From Streptomyces roseochromogenus subsp. oscitans DS 12.976 (lineage in GTDB: Bacteria; Actinomycetota; Actinomycetes; Streptomycetales; Streptomycetaceae): 64,000 bases of DNA. Under the pieces are notes generated by a model. It was not told the origin of the DNA, ran no database searches, and saw nothing but the letters and a program-made list of their open reading frames with translations. The position numbers and the translations under genes are program-made. The stretch is from the NCBI RefSeq assembly GCF_000497445.1, contig NZ_CM002285.1, positions 6,628,719 to 6,692,718 on the forward strand, written 5' to 3'. Of this stretch, positions 9,322-17,824 are shown piece by piece (the first letter of the stretch is position 1; the number at the start of each line of letters is the position of its first letter).

Positions 9322-9334
9322 CAACATATTGTTG
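9322..9334. promoter_or_regulatory. Short inverted repeat CAACA-TAT-TGTTG just upstream of the ligase-like gene
   Basis: Perfect 5-bp arms around TAT, 6 to 18 nt upstream of the ATG at 9316, overlapping the weak ribosome binding site region. It sits in an A/T-richer patch and could be an operator or promoter part. Short enough to be chance. Confidence 0.25.
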
Positions 9335-9516
9335 ACCCGGTGATTCCGTAAAGCGGTTTGGCTTTTCCATGATTCGGAATTCGGGCGGGGTGGCGGATTG
9401 TAGAGGCGGAGCGTCACTCTGGATGTGCGAAGCGTGAAACTCGGGAAGGAAGGGGAGCAGGTCAAGGCGCGACGCACAATCCGCGCGGCGCGCTGTGTGC
9501 CGAACAGCCGGAGGAC

Positions 9517-9744
9517 ATGTTGAGGGAATTGCGGCCTGCCGTCGGCAGCCATGTGGTGGACACGCGTACCGGCAGGCTCGGCATCGTCATGGGGTACGAG
9601 GGGCCCTACGTCCAGCTGAGACCGTACGGCGGAGGTCGGGAGTGGGACGCCGAACCCGGAGCACTGCGCACCGCGACCGCCGCCGAGCGGCTCAAGGCGG
9701 CGACCGCGCACGCCAACGCCCGCAGCCGCGGAGAAGCGCTCTGA
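9517..9744 (+). CDS. Small conserved actinobacterial protein with YVQLRPYGGGREWDAEP motif
   Basis: A 75-residue protein of unknown function with no membrane segment or signal. It has DTRTGRLGIVMG and YVQLRPYGGGREWDAEP and ends in ANARSRGE. The first 75 residues of the protein encoded at 39306-39803 share this pattern, so two family members lie in the window. The fold looks like a small beta-rich domain (SH3/KOW-like spacing is my guess). GGAGGA at 9510-9515 is too close for the ATG at 9517; the TTG at 9520 may be the true start. G/C-rich third positions support coding. It lies 31 nt upstream of the recO leader. Confidence 0.65.
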   Translation: MLRELRPAVGSHVVDTRTGRLGIVMGYEGPYVQLRPYGGGREWDAEPGALRTATAAERLKAATAHANARSRGEAL

Positions 9745-9775
9745 CCGTTCCCCCGCATGGGTGAGAATGGGTGCC

Positions 9776-9907
9776 ATGAGTCTGTTCCGCGACGACGGCA
9801 TCGTGCTGCGCACCCAGAAGCTGGGTGAGGCGGACCGGATCATGTTGTGCTTGCCCGGGGGGCACCCCCCGGAGCCCCGGCCGGGTGAAGGCGGGGGTCG
9901 GCGATGA
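9776..9907 (+). pseudogene. Duplicated recO head: 43-codon upstream reading frame coupled to recO
   Basis: Bases 9776-9842 (67 nt) repeat bases 9904-9970 with two synonymous differences, so the first 22 codons of recO occur twice. In the first copy the frame then runs through a 61-nt GC-rich linker (hairpin CCGGGGGG-CA-CCCCCCGG at 9855-9872) and stops at TGA 9905-9907. That stop overlaps the ATG of full recO (9904-9906) as ATGA. The natural recO ribosome-binding context lies before the first copy, so translation of recO probably depends on coupling to this 43-residue leader. It is either a duplication scar or a working leader peptide. Confidence 0.8.
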
Positions 9908-10653
9908 GTCTGTTCCGGGATGACGGCATCGTGCTGCGCACCCAGAAGCTGGGTGAGGCGGACCGGATCATCACGTTGCTCACGCGCGGTCACGGCCGGG
10001 TACGGGCCGTGGCGCGCGGGGTGCGGCGCACCAAGTCGAAGTTCGGGGCCCGGCTGGAGCCCTTCTCCCATGTTGACGTGCAGTTCTTCGCGCGCGGGAG
10101 CGAGCTGATCGGGCGCGGGCTCCCGCTGTGCACACAGAGTGAGACCATCGCGCCGTACGGCGGCGGGATCGTGACCGATTACGCGCGCTACACCGCCGGT
10201 ACGGCGATGCTGGAGACCGCCGAGCGGTTCACGGACAACGAGGGCGAGCCCGCCGTGCAGCAGTATCTGCTGCTGGTCGGAGCCCTGCGGACGCTGGCGC
10301 GGGGAGAGCACGCCCCTCACCTCGTCCTCGACGCCTTCCTGCTGCGCTCCCTCGCCGTCAATGGCTACGCGCCCAGCTTCGACGCCTGCGCGAAGTGCGG
10401 CATGCCCGGCCCGAACCGCTTCTTCTCGGTCGCCTCCGGCGGCTCCGTCTGCGCCGACTGCCGGGTGCCCGGCAGCGTCGTACCCTCGCCACAGACCCTG
10501 GTACTGCTCGGCGCGCTGCTTACGGGAGACTGGGAGACGGCGGACACGTGCGAGGCGCGGTACGTCCGCGAGGGCAGCGGGCTGGTGTCCGCCTACCTGC
10601 ACTGGCATCTGGAGCGGGGGCTGCGCTCGCTCAGGTATGTGGAAAAGACGTAG
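9904..10653 (+). CDS. recO: DNA repair protein RecO
   Basis: A 249-residue RecO, usual length for actinobacteria. The N-terminal OB-fold region (FRDDGIVLRTQKLGEADRI) is followed by the helical C-terminal part with a zinc-type cysteine set (CAKCGMPG...CADCRVPG, residues about 159-185). RecO anneals SSB-coated DNA and loads RecA with RecR in the RecFOR pathway. It is followed 17 nt later by uppS, a common actinobacterial arrangement. Start: the ATG at 9904 lacks its own good ribosome binding site and overlaps the stop of the duplicated head (9776-9907). Confidence 0.95.
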   Translation: MSLFRDDGIVLRTQKLGEADRIITLLTRGHGRVRAVARGVRRTKSKFGARLEPFSHVDVQFFARGSELIGRGLPLCTQSETIAPYGGGIVTDYARYTAGTAMLETAERFTDNEGEPAVQQYLLLVGALRTLARGEHAPHLVLDAFLLRSLAVNGYAPSFDACAKCGMPGPNRFFSVASGGSVCADCRVPGSVVPSPQTLVLLGALLTGDWETADTCEARYVREGSGLVSAYLHWHLERGLRSLRYVEKT

Positions 10654-10670
10654 AGGGAGACGAGAAGCAC

Positions 10671-11519
10671 ATGGTCGTACGCGGGATCCTGGGACGCCAG
10701 CGGCGCGAGTACCGGGCGCCGGAGCCGCACCCGTCCGGTGCCCGCGCGCCGAAGCTCCCCGGCGAGCTGGTCCCGAACCACGTGGCCATCGTCATGGACG
10801 GCAACGGCCGGTGGGCGAAGGAGCGCGGTCTGCCCCGCACCGAAGGGCACAAGGTCGGCGCCGAGCGGGTGCTCGACGTGCTGCAGGGCTCCATCGAGAT
10901 CGGCGTCCGCAACATCTCCCTCTACGCCTTCTCCACCGAGAACTGGAAGCGCTCGCCCGAAGAGGTCCGCTTCCTGATGAACTTCAACCGCGACTTCATC
11001 CGCAAGACCCGCGACCAGCTCGACGCACTCGGCATCCGGGTGCGCTGGGTGGGCCGGATGCCCCGGCTGTGGAAGTCGGTCGCCAAGGAGCTCCAGGTCG
11101 CCCAGGAGCAGACCAAGGGGAACGACCTGCTCACCCTGTACTTCTGCATGAACTACGGCGGGCGCGCCGAACTCGCCGACGCGGCCAAGGCGTTGGCCGA
11201 GGACGTGAAGGCCGGCCGGCTCGACCCGGCCAAGGTCAGCGAGAAGACCATCCAGAAGTACCTGTACTACCCCGACATGCCGGACGTGGACCTGTTCCTG
11301 CGCCCGAGCGGTGAGCAGCGCACCTCCAACTACCTGCTCTGGCAGAGCGCGTACGCCGAGATGGTCTTCCAGGACGTGCTGTGGCCCGACTTCGACCGGC
11401 GTGACCTGTGGCGGGCCTGTGTCGAATTTGCCTCCCGCGACCGGCGGTTCGGCGGCGCCGTCCCGAACGAGGAGCTGCTGGCCATGGAGGCCGCCATGAA
11501 GGGCGAATCCACCTCGTAG
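10671..11519 (+). CDS. uppS: Isoprenyl transferase (undecaprenyl/polyprenyl diphosphate synthase)
   Basis: A 282-residue cis-prenyltransferase. The diphosphate-binding motif VAIVMDGNGRWA contains the essential Asp. Further family blocks are RTEGHKVGAE, LYAFSTENWKRS, YFCMNYGG and DLFLRPSGEQRTSNYLLWQS. It makes the lipid carrier for cell-wall and glycan precursors. ATG at 10671 follows GAGGGAGACGAGAAG at a good distance. The roughly 35-residue N-terminal extension before the catalytic core is usual in Streptomyces. Probably cotranscribed with recO. Confidence 0.95.
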   Translation: MVVRGILGRQRREYRAPEPHPSGARAPKLPGELVPNHVAIVMDGNGRWAKERGLPRTEGHKVGAERVLDVLQGSIEIGVRNISLYAFSTENWKRSPEEVRFLMNFNRDFIRKTRDQLDALGIRVRWVGRMPRLWKSVAKELQVAQEQTKGNDLLTLYFCMNYGGRAELADAAKALAEDVKAGRLDPAKVSEKTIQKYLYYPDMPDVDLFLRPSGEQRTSNYLLWQSAYAEMVFQDVLWPDFDRRDLWRACVEFASRDRRFGGAVPNEELLAMEAAMKGESTS

Positions 11520-11752
11520 CGTGATCGGCTTATGTACGATCCCGCCTCATGGTCATGGGGCGGGAGCGGACCCCACCTCGACGGTGCGGGCGCGACTGCG
11601 GGTGAGCCGGTTCGGGTAGGTCTGGCGGTGGCTGCCGTTCGCCGCGCAGCCGCGGTATCGGGCAGCCGCGGTATCGGGAGGCACCGCGCGTGTTCGTCCT
11701 CCTCAGCGCGGACAAGAACGCCACCGCCTTCACCATGCCGCGTCCGGAAACG
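11520..11752. other. Intergenic region uppS/zur with a 16-nt tandem repeat
   Basis: The gap between convergent uppS and zur carries no gene I can support. Two adjacent copies of GCAGCCGCGGTATCGG lie at 11646-11661 and 11662-11677. A minus-strand frame from 11736 starts with coding-like codons (MVKAVAFLSALRR) but soon degrades, so it may be a relic. Confidence 0.4.
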
Positions 11753-12169
11753 TCAGTCGCTCCGCGTCGCGCAGTCCGCGCACGTGCCGAAGATCTCCAC
11801 CGTGTGGGCCACGTTGACGTAACCGTGCTCCGCCGCGATCGCCTCCGCCCACTTCTCCACCGCGGGTCCCTCGACCTCCACCGCCTTCCCGCAGGTGCGG
11901 CAGACCAGGTGGTGGTGGTGTTCGCCGGTGCTGCAGCGGCGGTAGACGGACTCGCCGTCGGACGTGCGCAGGACGTCGACCTCGCCGGCGTCGGCGAGGG
12001 ACTGGAGGGTGCGGTAGACCGTGGTCAGACCGACCGAGTCGCCCTTGTGCTTGAGCATGTCGTGCAGATCCTGCGCACTGCGGAACTCGTCGACCTCGTC
12101 CAGGGCCGCCGCCACTGCTGCCCGCTGTCGGGTCGCACGGCCCTTCACGGGCGGTCCAGCGGTCGTCAC
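11753..12169 (-). CDS. zur: Zinc uptake regulator Zur (Fur family)
   Basis: A 138-residue Fur-family repressor. Residues about 8-80 form the winged-helix DNA-binding domain (FRSAQDLHDML, VGLTTVYRTLQSLA). The His/Cys-rich metal region is CSTGEHHHHLVCRTCG, with a second CxxC near the end (CADC), matching the structural zinc site. With zinc bound it represses zinc uptake genes. GTG start at 12169 follows AAGGAGG at 6 nt. The open frame continues upstream, but that stretch is the structured znuB-zur spacer. It lies downstream of znuACB on the same strand. Confidence 0.93.
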   Translation of the reverse strand: MTTAGPPVKGRATRQRAAVAAALDEVDEFRSAQDLHDMLKHKGDSVGLTTVYRTLQSLADAGEVDVLRTSDGESVYRRCSTGEHHHHLVCRTCGKAVEVEGPAVEKWAEAIAAEHGYVNVAHTVEIFGTCADCATRSD

Positions 12170-12212
12170 CGTTGCCTCCTTCGATGGCTCGTTCGCCTGC
12201 GGGGCGACTTGA

Positions 12213-12280
12213 GCCGGTGTCGGGGGCGCGACCGTGCTCAGCCCTTCGGGCCTCCGCGCGCTCGCGCCCTCGACACCGGC
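12213..12280 (-). terminator. Long intercistronic stem-loop between znuB and zur
   Basis: Arms of 19 nt at 12213-12231 and 12262-12280 pair with one mismatch (they begin GCCGGTGTCG and end CGACACCGGC), with a roughly 30-nt loop that itself contains GCCC-TTC-GGGC (12241-12251). No T-run follows. The structure could be a processing, attenuation or partial termination element that lowers read-through from znuACB into zur, or the end of the znu transcript with a separate zur promoter beyond it. Confidence 0.55.
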
Positions 12281-12358
12281 GCGCCCCTTCGGCTCTCTCG
12301 CGGGCTCATCTCTCGCTTCTGCCCGGGTGGCCATTGTGCCAGCCCGGGCTGTCAGCGG

Positions 12359-13261
12359 TCAGACACCGATCTTGTCCCCGGCCCCTCTCGTGGCCGGAAT
12401 CGTGCACTCGGCCGGGTCCCCCGCCGGGTGTGCGGCGGCCGCCGCACGGGCGCGTCGACGGGCCAGCGGCGTGGCCAGCGCCGTCAGCGCGACGAACGCG
12501 GCGATGGTCAGCAGGACGATCGTCGCACCGGGCGGAACGTCCTGGTAGTACGAGGTGATCGTGCCGCTGACGGTCACCGTCACCCCGATCGCGACGGCGA
12601 TCACCAAGGTCGCCGTGAAGCTGCGGCTGAGCTGCTGCGCGGCCGCCACCGGCACCACCATCAGCGCGGACACCAGCAGCAGACCGACCACGCGCATGGC
12701 GACGGTCACGGTCACCGCCGCCGTCACGGCCGTCAACAGGTTGAGCGCGCGCACCGGCAGGCCCGTGACCCGCGCGAACTCCTCGTCCTGGCTGACCGCG
12801 AACAGCTGGCGGCGCAGGCCGAGCGTGACCAGCACCACGAACGCGGCCAGCAGACAGATCGAGACGACGTCCGACTGCGAGACCGTCGACAGCGAGCCGA
12901 ACAGGTACGTCGTCAGGTTCGCGTTGGAGCCCGTCGGCGCCAGGTTGATGAACATCACGCCGCCGGCCATACCGCCGTAGAAGAGCATGGCGAGGGCGAT
13001 GTCGCCGCGGGTCTTGCCGTACCAGCGGATCAGTTCCATCAGGACCGCGCCGAGCACCGACACGGCGGTCGCCATCCAGACCGGGGAGGTGGAGAGGAGG
13101 AAGCCGAGGCCGACGCCCGTCATCGCCACGTGCCCGATGCCGTCGCCCATCAGGGCCTGGCGGCGCTGGACCAGATAGATGCCGACCGCGGGCGCCGTGA
13201 TGCCGACCAGGACGGCGGCGAGCAGCGCCCGCTGCATGAAGGCGTAGTTCAGGAAGTCCAT
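12359..13261 (-). CDS. znuB: Zinc ABC transporter permease
   Basis: A 300-residue ABC-3 family membrane protein with about eight hydrophobic segments. The conserved early part is VLVGITAPAVGIYLVQRRQA followed by MGDGIGHVAMTGVGLGF. It forms the zinc channel with ZnuC. Its ATG overlaps the stop of znuC (TGATG at 13259-13263), so the two are translated together. Zinc specificity comes from the linked His-rich ZnuA and Zur. Confidence 0.92.
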   Translation of the reverse strand: MDFLNYAFMQRALLAAVLVGITAPAVGIYLVQRRQALMGDGIGHVAMTGVGLGFLLSTSPVWMATAVSVLGAVLMELIRWYGKTRGDIALAMLFYGGMAGGVMFINLAPTGSNANLTTYLFGSLSTVSQSDVVSICLLAAFVVLVTLGLRRQLFAVSQDEEFARVTGLPVRALNLLTAVTAAVTVTVAMRVVGLLLVSALMVVPVAAAQQLSRSFTATLVIAVAIGVTVTVSGTITSYYQDVPPGATIVLLTIAAFVALTALATPLARRRARAAAAAHPAGDPAECTIPATRGAGDKIGV

Positions 13262-14028
13262 CAGCTCAGCAGTCCCGTCCGCAGAGGTTCGGAGCCCGCG
13301 GATGCGTGCGGGTGTACGTGGTCGTGGCCGGGCAGGGCATGCTGGCCAACGGCGCGCGGCGGCGGCCCGTCGTGCAGCACACAGCCGTCGCGCAGGACGA
13401 CCGCCCGGTCGATCAGGGGCTCCAGGGGGCCCAGTTCGTGCAGTACGAGCAGGACCGTCGTGCCCCGCTCGACCTGTTCGCGCAGCGTCCGCGCGAGGAT
13501 CTCCTGGCTGGCCAGGTCGACGCCCGCCATCGGCTCGTCCATGATCAGCAGTTCGGGCTCGGCGACGAGGGCGCGGGCGATCAGGACGCGCTGGTGCTGG
13601 CCGCCGGAGAGGGCGTTCACCGAGTCCTTGGCCCGGTCGGCCATGCCGACCAGCTCCAGGGCCCGCTGCACGGCCTCCCGGTCGGCCTTGCGGAAGACGC
13701 CGAAGCGGGTGCGGGAGAGCCGGCCGGACGACACGATCTCGGTCACCGTCGCGGGGACTCCGCCCGCGGCCGTCGTCCGCTGCGGTACGTAGCCCACGCG
13801 CGCCCAGTCGCGGAAGGCGCGGCGCGGGGTGCCGAACAGCTCGACCGTGCCGCCGCTCGCCGGGACCTGGCCGATGATCGTGCGGATGGCCGTGGACTTG
13901 CCGGAGCCGTTGGCGCCGAGCAGCGCGACGACCTCGCCGCGGCCGACGGTCAGGTCGATGCCGCGCAGCACGGGACGCGCGCCGAGTTCGGCGGTGACGC
14001 CGCGCAGGGCTATGACGGGTTCTCCCAT
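13261..14028 (-). CDS. znuC: Zinc ABC transporter ATP-binding protein
   Basis: A 255-residue ATPase: Walker A GANGSGKST, Q-loop YVPQRT, signature LSGGQHQRV, Walker B LLIMDEP, H-loop VLHE. The C-terminus is His-rich (HALPGHDHVHPHA), as in many zinc ABC ATPases. I chose ATG 14028 because GGGAAGGCAGG precedes it. A GTG at 14052 overlapping the znuA stop (GTGA) would add eight residues. Second gene of znuACB. Confidence 0.92.
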   Translation of the reverse strand: MGEPVIALRGVTAELGARPVLRGIDLTVGRGEVVALLGANGSGKSTAIRTIIGQVPASGGTVELFGTPRRAFRDWARVGYVPQRTTAAGGVPATVTEIVSSGRLSRTRFGVFRKADREAVQRALELVGMADRAKDSVNALSGGQHQRVLIARALVAEPELLIMDEPMAGVDLASQEILARTLREQVERGTTVLLVLHELGPLEPLIDRAVVLRDGCVLHDGPPPRAVGQHALPGHDHVHPHASAGSEPLRTGLLS

Positions 14029-14048
14029 GATCCTGCCTTCCCTGTCGG

Positions 14049-15008
14049 TCACTTGGCGCCCAGCGCCTGCTGGAGTGCCTTGAGGTTGGCCTCCTGGACG
14101 GAGAAGTAGTCCTTGCCGCGGGACTTGGCCGTGATGCCCTCGATCGGGTCGAGGACGTCGGTCTTCAGGCCCGCGTCGCTCGCGATGGTCTTCGCGGTCT
14201 TGTCGCTGACGAGCGTCTCGTAGAAGACGGTGGAGACGCCGTCGGCCTTGGCCATGGTCTCCAGGTCCTTGACCCGGGCCGCGCTCGGCTCGGACTCGGG
14301 GTCGAGGCCGCTGATGGCCTCCTCGGTGAGGCCGTAGCGCTCGGCGAGGTAGCCGAAGGCGGCGTGGGTGGTGATGAAGACCTTGGTCTTCGTGTGCGCC
14401 AGGCCGTCCGTGAACTGTGTGTTCAGGTCGTTCAGCTGCTTGACCAGGGCCGCGGTGTTCTTCTCGTAGTCGGCCGCGTGCTTCGGGTCGGCCTTCTCGA
14501 AGGCCTTGCCGACACCCTCGGCGACCTGGGCGTAACGCACCGGGTCGAGCCAGATGTGCGGGTCCTTGCCCGCCGACTCCTCGTTCTGGTGGGTGTCGTG
14601 CGCGGCCGCGTGGCCGCCGACCTCGTTGCCGTGCTGCTCCAGCGTGGTCAGGGAGGCCGCGTCGATCTTCGTCTTGACCGGGGACTGGGCCACCGCGTCG
14701 TCGACGGAGGGCTGGAGGTTCTTCAGGTACAGGACCGCGTCGGAGTCCTGGAGCATGGCGATCTGCTGGGGGCTGATCTCCAGGTCGTGCGGCTCCTGGC
14801 CGGGGGAGGTGAGGCTGGTGACGTGGACGTGGCTCCCGCCGATCCGCTCGGCGAGGAAGGCCATGGGATAGAAGGACGCGACGACGTCGAACTTGCCGGT
14901 GCCGGCCGCTGCCGCGTTGTCACTGGAGCAGGCGGAGAGTGTGCCGATCCCGAGGGCGGTGACCGCGGTGAGCGCGGCGGCGGGTATGAGGCGTCGTCGT
15001 ACGTTCAT
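14049..15008 (-). CDS. znuA: Zinc ABC transporter substrate-binding lipoprotein
   Basis: A 319-residue cluster A-I metal-binding protein. The signal peptide ends in lipobox LSAC. Metal-site histidines are visible in [10 protein letters not shown] and [12 protein letters not shown], followed by [14 protein letters not shown] His-rich loop ([16 protein letters not shown]) marks it as a zinc rather than manganese binder. It captures zinc outside the membrane for ZnuBC. ATG 15008 is preferred; an in-frame ATG at 15017 is possible. The 15008 start coincides with the predicted transcription start, so the mRNA may be leaderless. Confidence 0.92.
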   Translation of the reverse strand: MNVRRRLIPAAALTAVTALGIGTLSACSSDNAAAAGTGKFDVVASFYPMAFLAERIGGSHVHVTSLTSPGQEPHDLEISPQQIAMLQDSDAVLYLKNLQPSVDDAVAQSPVKTKIDAASLTTLEQHGNEVGGHAAAHDTHQNEESAGKDPHIWLDPVRYAQVAEGVGKAFEKADPKHAADYEKNTAALVKQLNDLNTQFTDGLAHTKTKVFITTHAAFGYLAERYGLTEEAISGLDPESEPSAARVKDLETMAKADGVSTVFYETLVSDKTAKTIASDAGLKTDVLDPIEGITAKSRGKDYFSVQEANLKALQQALGAK

Positions 15009-15045
15009 GACAGTCATTTTCAACAAATATGGAAACCGTTGTCAA
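15008..15045 (-). promoter_or_regulatory. znuA promoter with two Zur-box-like sites
   Basis: On the minus strand TTGACA (15040-15045) is followed after 17 nt by a weak -10 region around 15016-15022, placing the start near the znuA ATG. Two 15-nt sites fit the 7-1-7 dyad of Streptomyces Zur boxes: TGAAAATGACTGTCA (15008-15022) and TGACAACGGTTTCCA (15030-15044). One covers the -10/start, the other the spacer next to -35, the expected layout for zinc-dependent repression. Confidence 0.65.
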
Positions 15046-15170
15046 CAAGCCTGGTGAGGGGCCCTGGAGCAGGGGGCCGATTTGGCCGAGGGGGAGCCTG
15101 CGCCGGTAACCTGAATCATTCGCTGGAAGCATCTCGCTTCAACGCCCGTCGTCGTAATGAAGAGAGCACC

Positions 15171-16553
15171 GTGGCCGCCGACAAGATCGACACCATCGTC
15201 AGCCTGAGCAAGCGCCGTGGCTTCGTTTTCCCGTGCAGTGAGATCTACGGCGGACAGCGTGCCGCCTGGGACTACGGACCGCTGGGTGTCGAGCTCAAGG
15301 AGAACATCAAGCGTCAGTGGTGGCGCTACATGGTGACGTCGCGCGAGGACGTGGTCGGTATCGACTCGTCCGTCATCCTGGCCTCCGAGGTCTGGGTCGC
15401 GTCCGGCCACGTCGCCACCTTCACGGACCCGCTGACCGAGTGCACCGCGTGTCACAAGCGGTTCCGCGCCGACCACCTGGAAGAGGCGTACGAGGAGAAG
15501 AAGGGCCACGCCCCGGCGAACGGCCTCGCCGACATCAACTGCCCGAACTGCGGCAACAAGGGCCAGTTCACCGAGCCCAAGCAGTTCTCGGGTCTGCTGT
15601 CGACGCACCTCGGCCCGACGCAGGACTCCGGCTCGGTCGCCTACCTGCGCCCCGAGACCGCCCAGGGCATCTTCACCAACTTCGCCCAGGTGCAGACCAC
15701 CTCGCGCCGCAAGCCGCCGTTCGGCATCGCCCAGATGGGCAAGTCGTTCCGCAACGAGATCACGCCAGGCAACTTCATCTTCCGCACCCGTGAGTTCGAG
15801 CAGATGGAGATGGAGTTCTTCGTCAAGCCGGGCGAGGACGAGAAGTGGCACGAGTACTGGATGGAGCAGCGCTGGAACTGGTACACCGGCCTGGGTCTGC
15901 GCACTGAGAACATGCGCTGGTACGACCACCCGAAGGAGAAGCTCTCCCACTACTCCAAGCGCACCGCCGACATCGAGTACCGCTTCCAGTTCGGCGGCTC
16001 GGAGTGGGGCGAGCTGGAGGGTGTCGCGAACCGTACGGACTACGACCTGGGTGCGCACTCGAAGGCCTCCGGCCAGGACCTCTCCTACTTCGACCAGGAG
16101 GCCGGCGAGCGCTGGACGCCGTACGTCATCGAGCCCGCGGCCGGTGTCGGGCGCACCATGCTGGCCTTCCTGCTCGACGCGTACGTCGAGGACGAGGCGC
16201 CGAACGCCAAGGGCAAGATGGAGAAGCGTACGGTGCTGCGCCTCGACCACCGGCTGGCACCGGTGAAGGTCGCGGTGCTGCCCCTGTCGAGGAACCCCGA
16301 ACTGTCCCCGAAGGCCAAGGGTCTCGCCCAGGCGCTGCGGCAGAACTGGAACATCGAGTTCGACGACGCCGGTGCCATCGGCCGCCGCTACCGTCGCCAG
16401 GACGAGATCGGTACGCCGTACTGCGTGACCGTCGACTTCGACACGCTTGAGGACAACGCCGTTACGGTGCGTGAGCGTGACTCGATGAAGCAGGAGCGCG
16501 TGTCCCTCGACCAGATCGAGGGGTACCTGGCGCAGCGTCTCCTGGGCTGCTGA
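15171..16553 (+). CDS. glyS: Glycyl-tRNA synthetase (alpha2 class IIa)
   Basis: A 460-residue class II synthetase of the dimeric type. It begins [19 protein letters not shown]. Class II motif 2 is seen in [20 protein letters not shown] and motif 3 in [15 protein letters not shown] Cys4 zinc insertion (CTACHK...CPNCGNKG) sits at residues about 94-128. The C-terminal anticodon-binding domain starts near [14 protein letters not shown] start at 15171 with GAAGAGAG upstream. It charges tRNA-Gly and is divergent from znuA, as in other streptomycetes. Confidence 0.96.
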   Translation: MAADKIDTIVSLSKRRGFVFPCSEIYGGQRAAWDYGPLGVELKENIKRQWWRYMVTSREDVVGIDSSVILASEVWVASGHVATFTDPLTECTACHKRFRADHLEEAYEEKKGHAPANGLADINCPNCGNKGQFTEPKQFSGLLSTHLGPTQDSGSVAYLRPETAQGIFTNFAQVQTTSRRKPPFGIAQMGKSFRNEITPGNFIFRTREFEQMEMEFFVKPGEDEKWHEYWMEQRWNWYTGLGLRTENMRWYDHPKEKLSHYSKRTADIEYRFQFGGSEWGELEGVANRTDYDLGAHSKASGQDLSYFDQEAGERWTPYVIEPAAGVGRTMLAFLLDAYVEDEAPNAKGKMEKRTVLRLDHRLAPVKVAVLPLSRNPELSPKAKGLAQALRQNWNIEFDDAGAIGRRYRRQDEIGTPYCVTVDFDTLEDNAVTVRERDSMKQERVSLDQIEGYLAQRLLGC

Positions 16554-16578
16554 GGCCCGCGGCGCACCAGCCGTTCTC

Positions 16579-16619
16579 CGCCCGCCCACCCGCCGACTCG
16601 CTCGGCTGGTGGGCGGGCG
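16579..16619. terminator. Bidirectional terminator-like stem-loop after glyS
   Basis: Arms CGCCCGCCCACC (16579-16590) and GGTGGGCGGGCG (16608-16619) pair perfectly, and the loop contains GCCGA/TCGGC. A short TTGTCAT follows. It separates glyS from the convergent lipoprotein gene. Confidence 0.85.
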
Positions 16620-16630
16620 TTGTCATACGC

Positions 16631-17740
16631 TCATTTCCTGACCGCCGTCACGATCACATAGGCCGTCCTCTTCACGCGGCCGTGGTGGGAGACGATCGTG
16701 ACCGGATAGCGGCCCGGCTTCAGATCGGCACGGAGGGTGGCGATGGTGAAGTAGCGCGGGTCGTCACCGTCGGCGCCCTTGCTGGTGTCCCGGCCCAGGC
16801 GGACGGCGTGGACGAACGCCGGGGACGTGGCGGTCAGGCGGGTCTCCTCGCCCGGGTCCGGGTACGCGTCGTGCCAGATGACCCCGACCCGCCCGCCGGC
16901 GCGGACCCTGATCTCGTGATGGCCCTGGCCGGGGTAGCCCCTGTCCGGGTCGTAGAAGTCGGGGCCGTGCGGTTTGCCGAGGTAGTCGCGGTCGCCGGGA
17001 CGGGCCGCCCGGACCTTCAGATGCTTCTCGGCGATGCGGTGGCCGTGCGGGCCGTACAGCTCGAAGGCGTAACTGCCGTCCGCCAGGCCGGGCTTGAGCT
17101 CCGGAACGGCCGAGAAGGCCCGGGGGTCGTAGTAGTCGATCACGTTGTCGTGGACGAGCCGCACGGGCCGGGGCAGCGCCGGGGACCGCACGGTGAAGTC
17201 GGTGCCGCGCTCGCCCGGGTACAGGTCGTCGAAGCGCAGCGCCACCGGCTCGCCGGGCCGGGTCGCGCGCCAGTCCACGCCGACCGTGAACGACGGGCGT
17301 ACGGAGCGGACGACTTGGATCCGGTCGGTGGCCACGGTGCGGCCCGCGACCGCGACCGACAGCGGGTACCAGCCGGGCCGGTCCGTCATGGCGAGCGGTG
17401 CCACCGCCTCGTAGGCGTGGTCACCCTTGTCCCAGCGCAGCCGTACGGTCGTGCCGAAAGCACGCGACTCGGCGGTCACCGCGTCGTGTCCCCCGGCCCG
17501 GCCGACGCCGTCGAGCAGGATGGAGACCAGCTGCCCGGGGCGGGCGTCGAGCTGGCCGTTCAGGATCAGGAGGGGCTTGCCGGGCGTGGCTACGGGGGCG
17601 ATCGGAGTGCTCGCCGTGCTCGCGGTGTGGTGCGCGGGCACGGCCGCACTCGGCTCGGCCCCGGCCTTGCCCGCCGAGGGGACGCACCCGCACAGCGCGA
17701 GACCGGCCGCTGCGACGCCCAGGGGTTTGGACCAGTTCAT
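16631..17740 (-). CDS. Secreted lipoprotein of unknown function
   Basis: A 369-residue protein with a short signal peptide ending in lipobox ALCGC (residues about 17-21), so it is probably anchored outside the membrane. The rest looks like tandem beta-sandwich segments with repeated phrases (GWYPLSVAVAGR, GSYAFELYGPHG, GRYPVTIVSHHG) spaced about 100 residues apart, resembling Ig-like modules. No catalytic motif is recognised. ATG 17740 follows GTGGGGGA at 5 nt. Confidence 0.7.
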   Translation of the reverse strand: MNWSKPLGVAAAGLALCGCVPSAGKAGAEPSAAVPAHHTASTASTPIAPVATPGKPLLILNGQLDARPGQLVSILLDGVGRAGGHDAVTAESRAFGTTVRLRWDKGDHAYEAVAPLAMTDRPGWYPLSVAVAGRTVATDRIQVVRSVRPSFTVGVDWRATRPGEPVALRFDDLYPGERGTDFTVRSPALPRPVRLVHDNVIDYYDPRAFSAVPELKPGLADGSYAFELYGPHGHRIAEKHLKVRAARPGDRDYLGKPHGPDFYDPDRGYPGQGHHEIRVRAGGRVGVIWHDAYPDPGEETRLTATSPAFVHAVRLGRDTSKGADGDDPRYFTIATLRADLKPGRYPVTIVSHHGRVKRTAYVIVTAVRK

Positions 17741-17824
17741 CGTGTTCCCCCACTTGTCGGTCACACGATGAGATGCCGGAATTGCGGTGCGGGTTGTCCA
17801 TGGGAGGGCAAGGTTTTCTTGTTC

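Noticed and set aside
9317..9370. Ligase-like start at ATG 9370
   Set aside because: These 18 codons have A/T-rich third positions unlike the rest of the gene, and family alignment begins at 9316.
11530..11736. Minus-strand 68-codon gene downstream of zur
   Set aside because: The first 17 codons look coding, but the rest is Arg/Pro-rich and crosses a tandem repeat; no ribosome binding site.
12170..12334. Longer Zur starting at 12334
   Set aside because: The extension covers the znuB-zur stem-loop; the GTG 12169 has an excellent AAGGAGG and matches Zur length.
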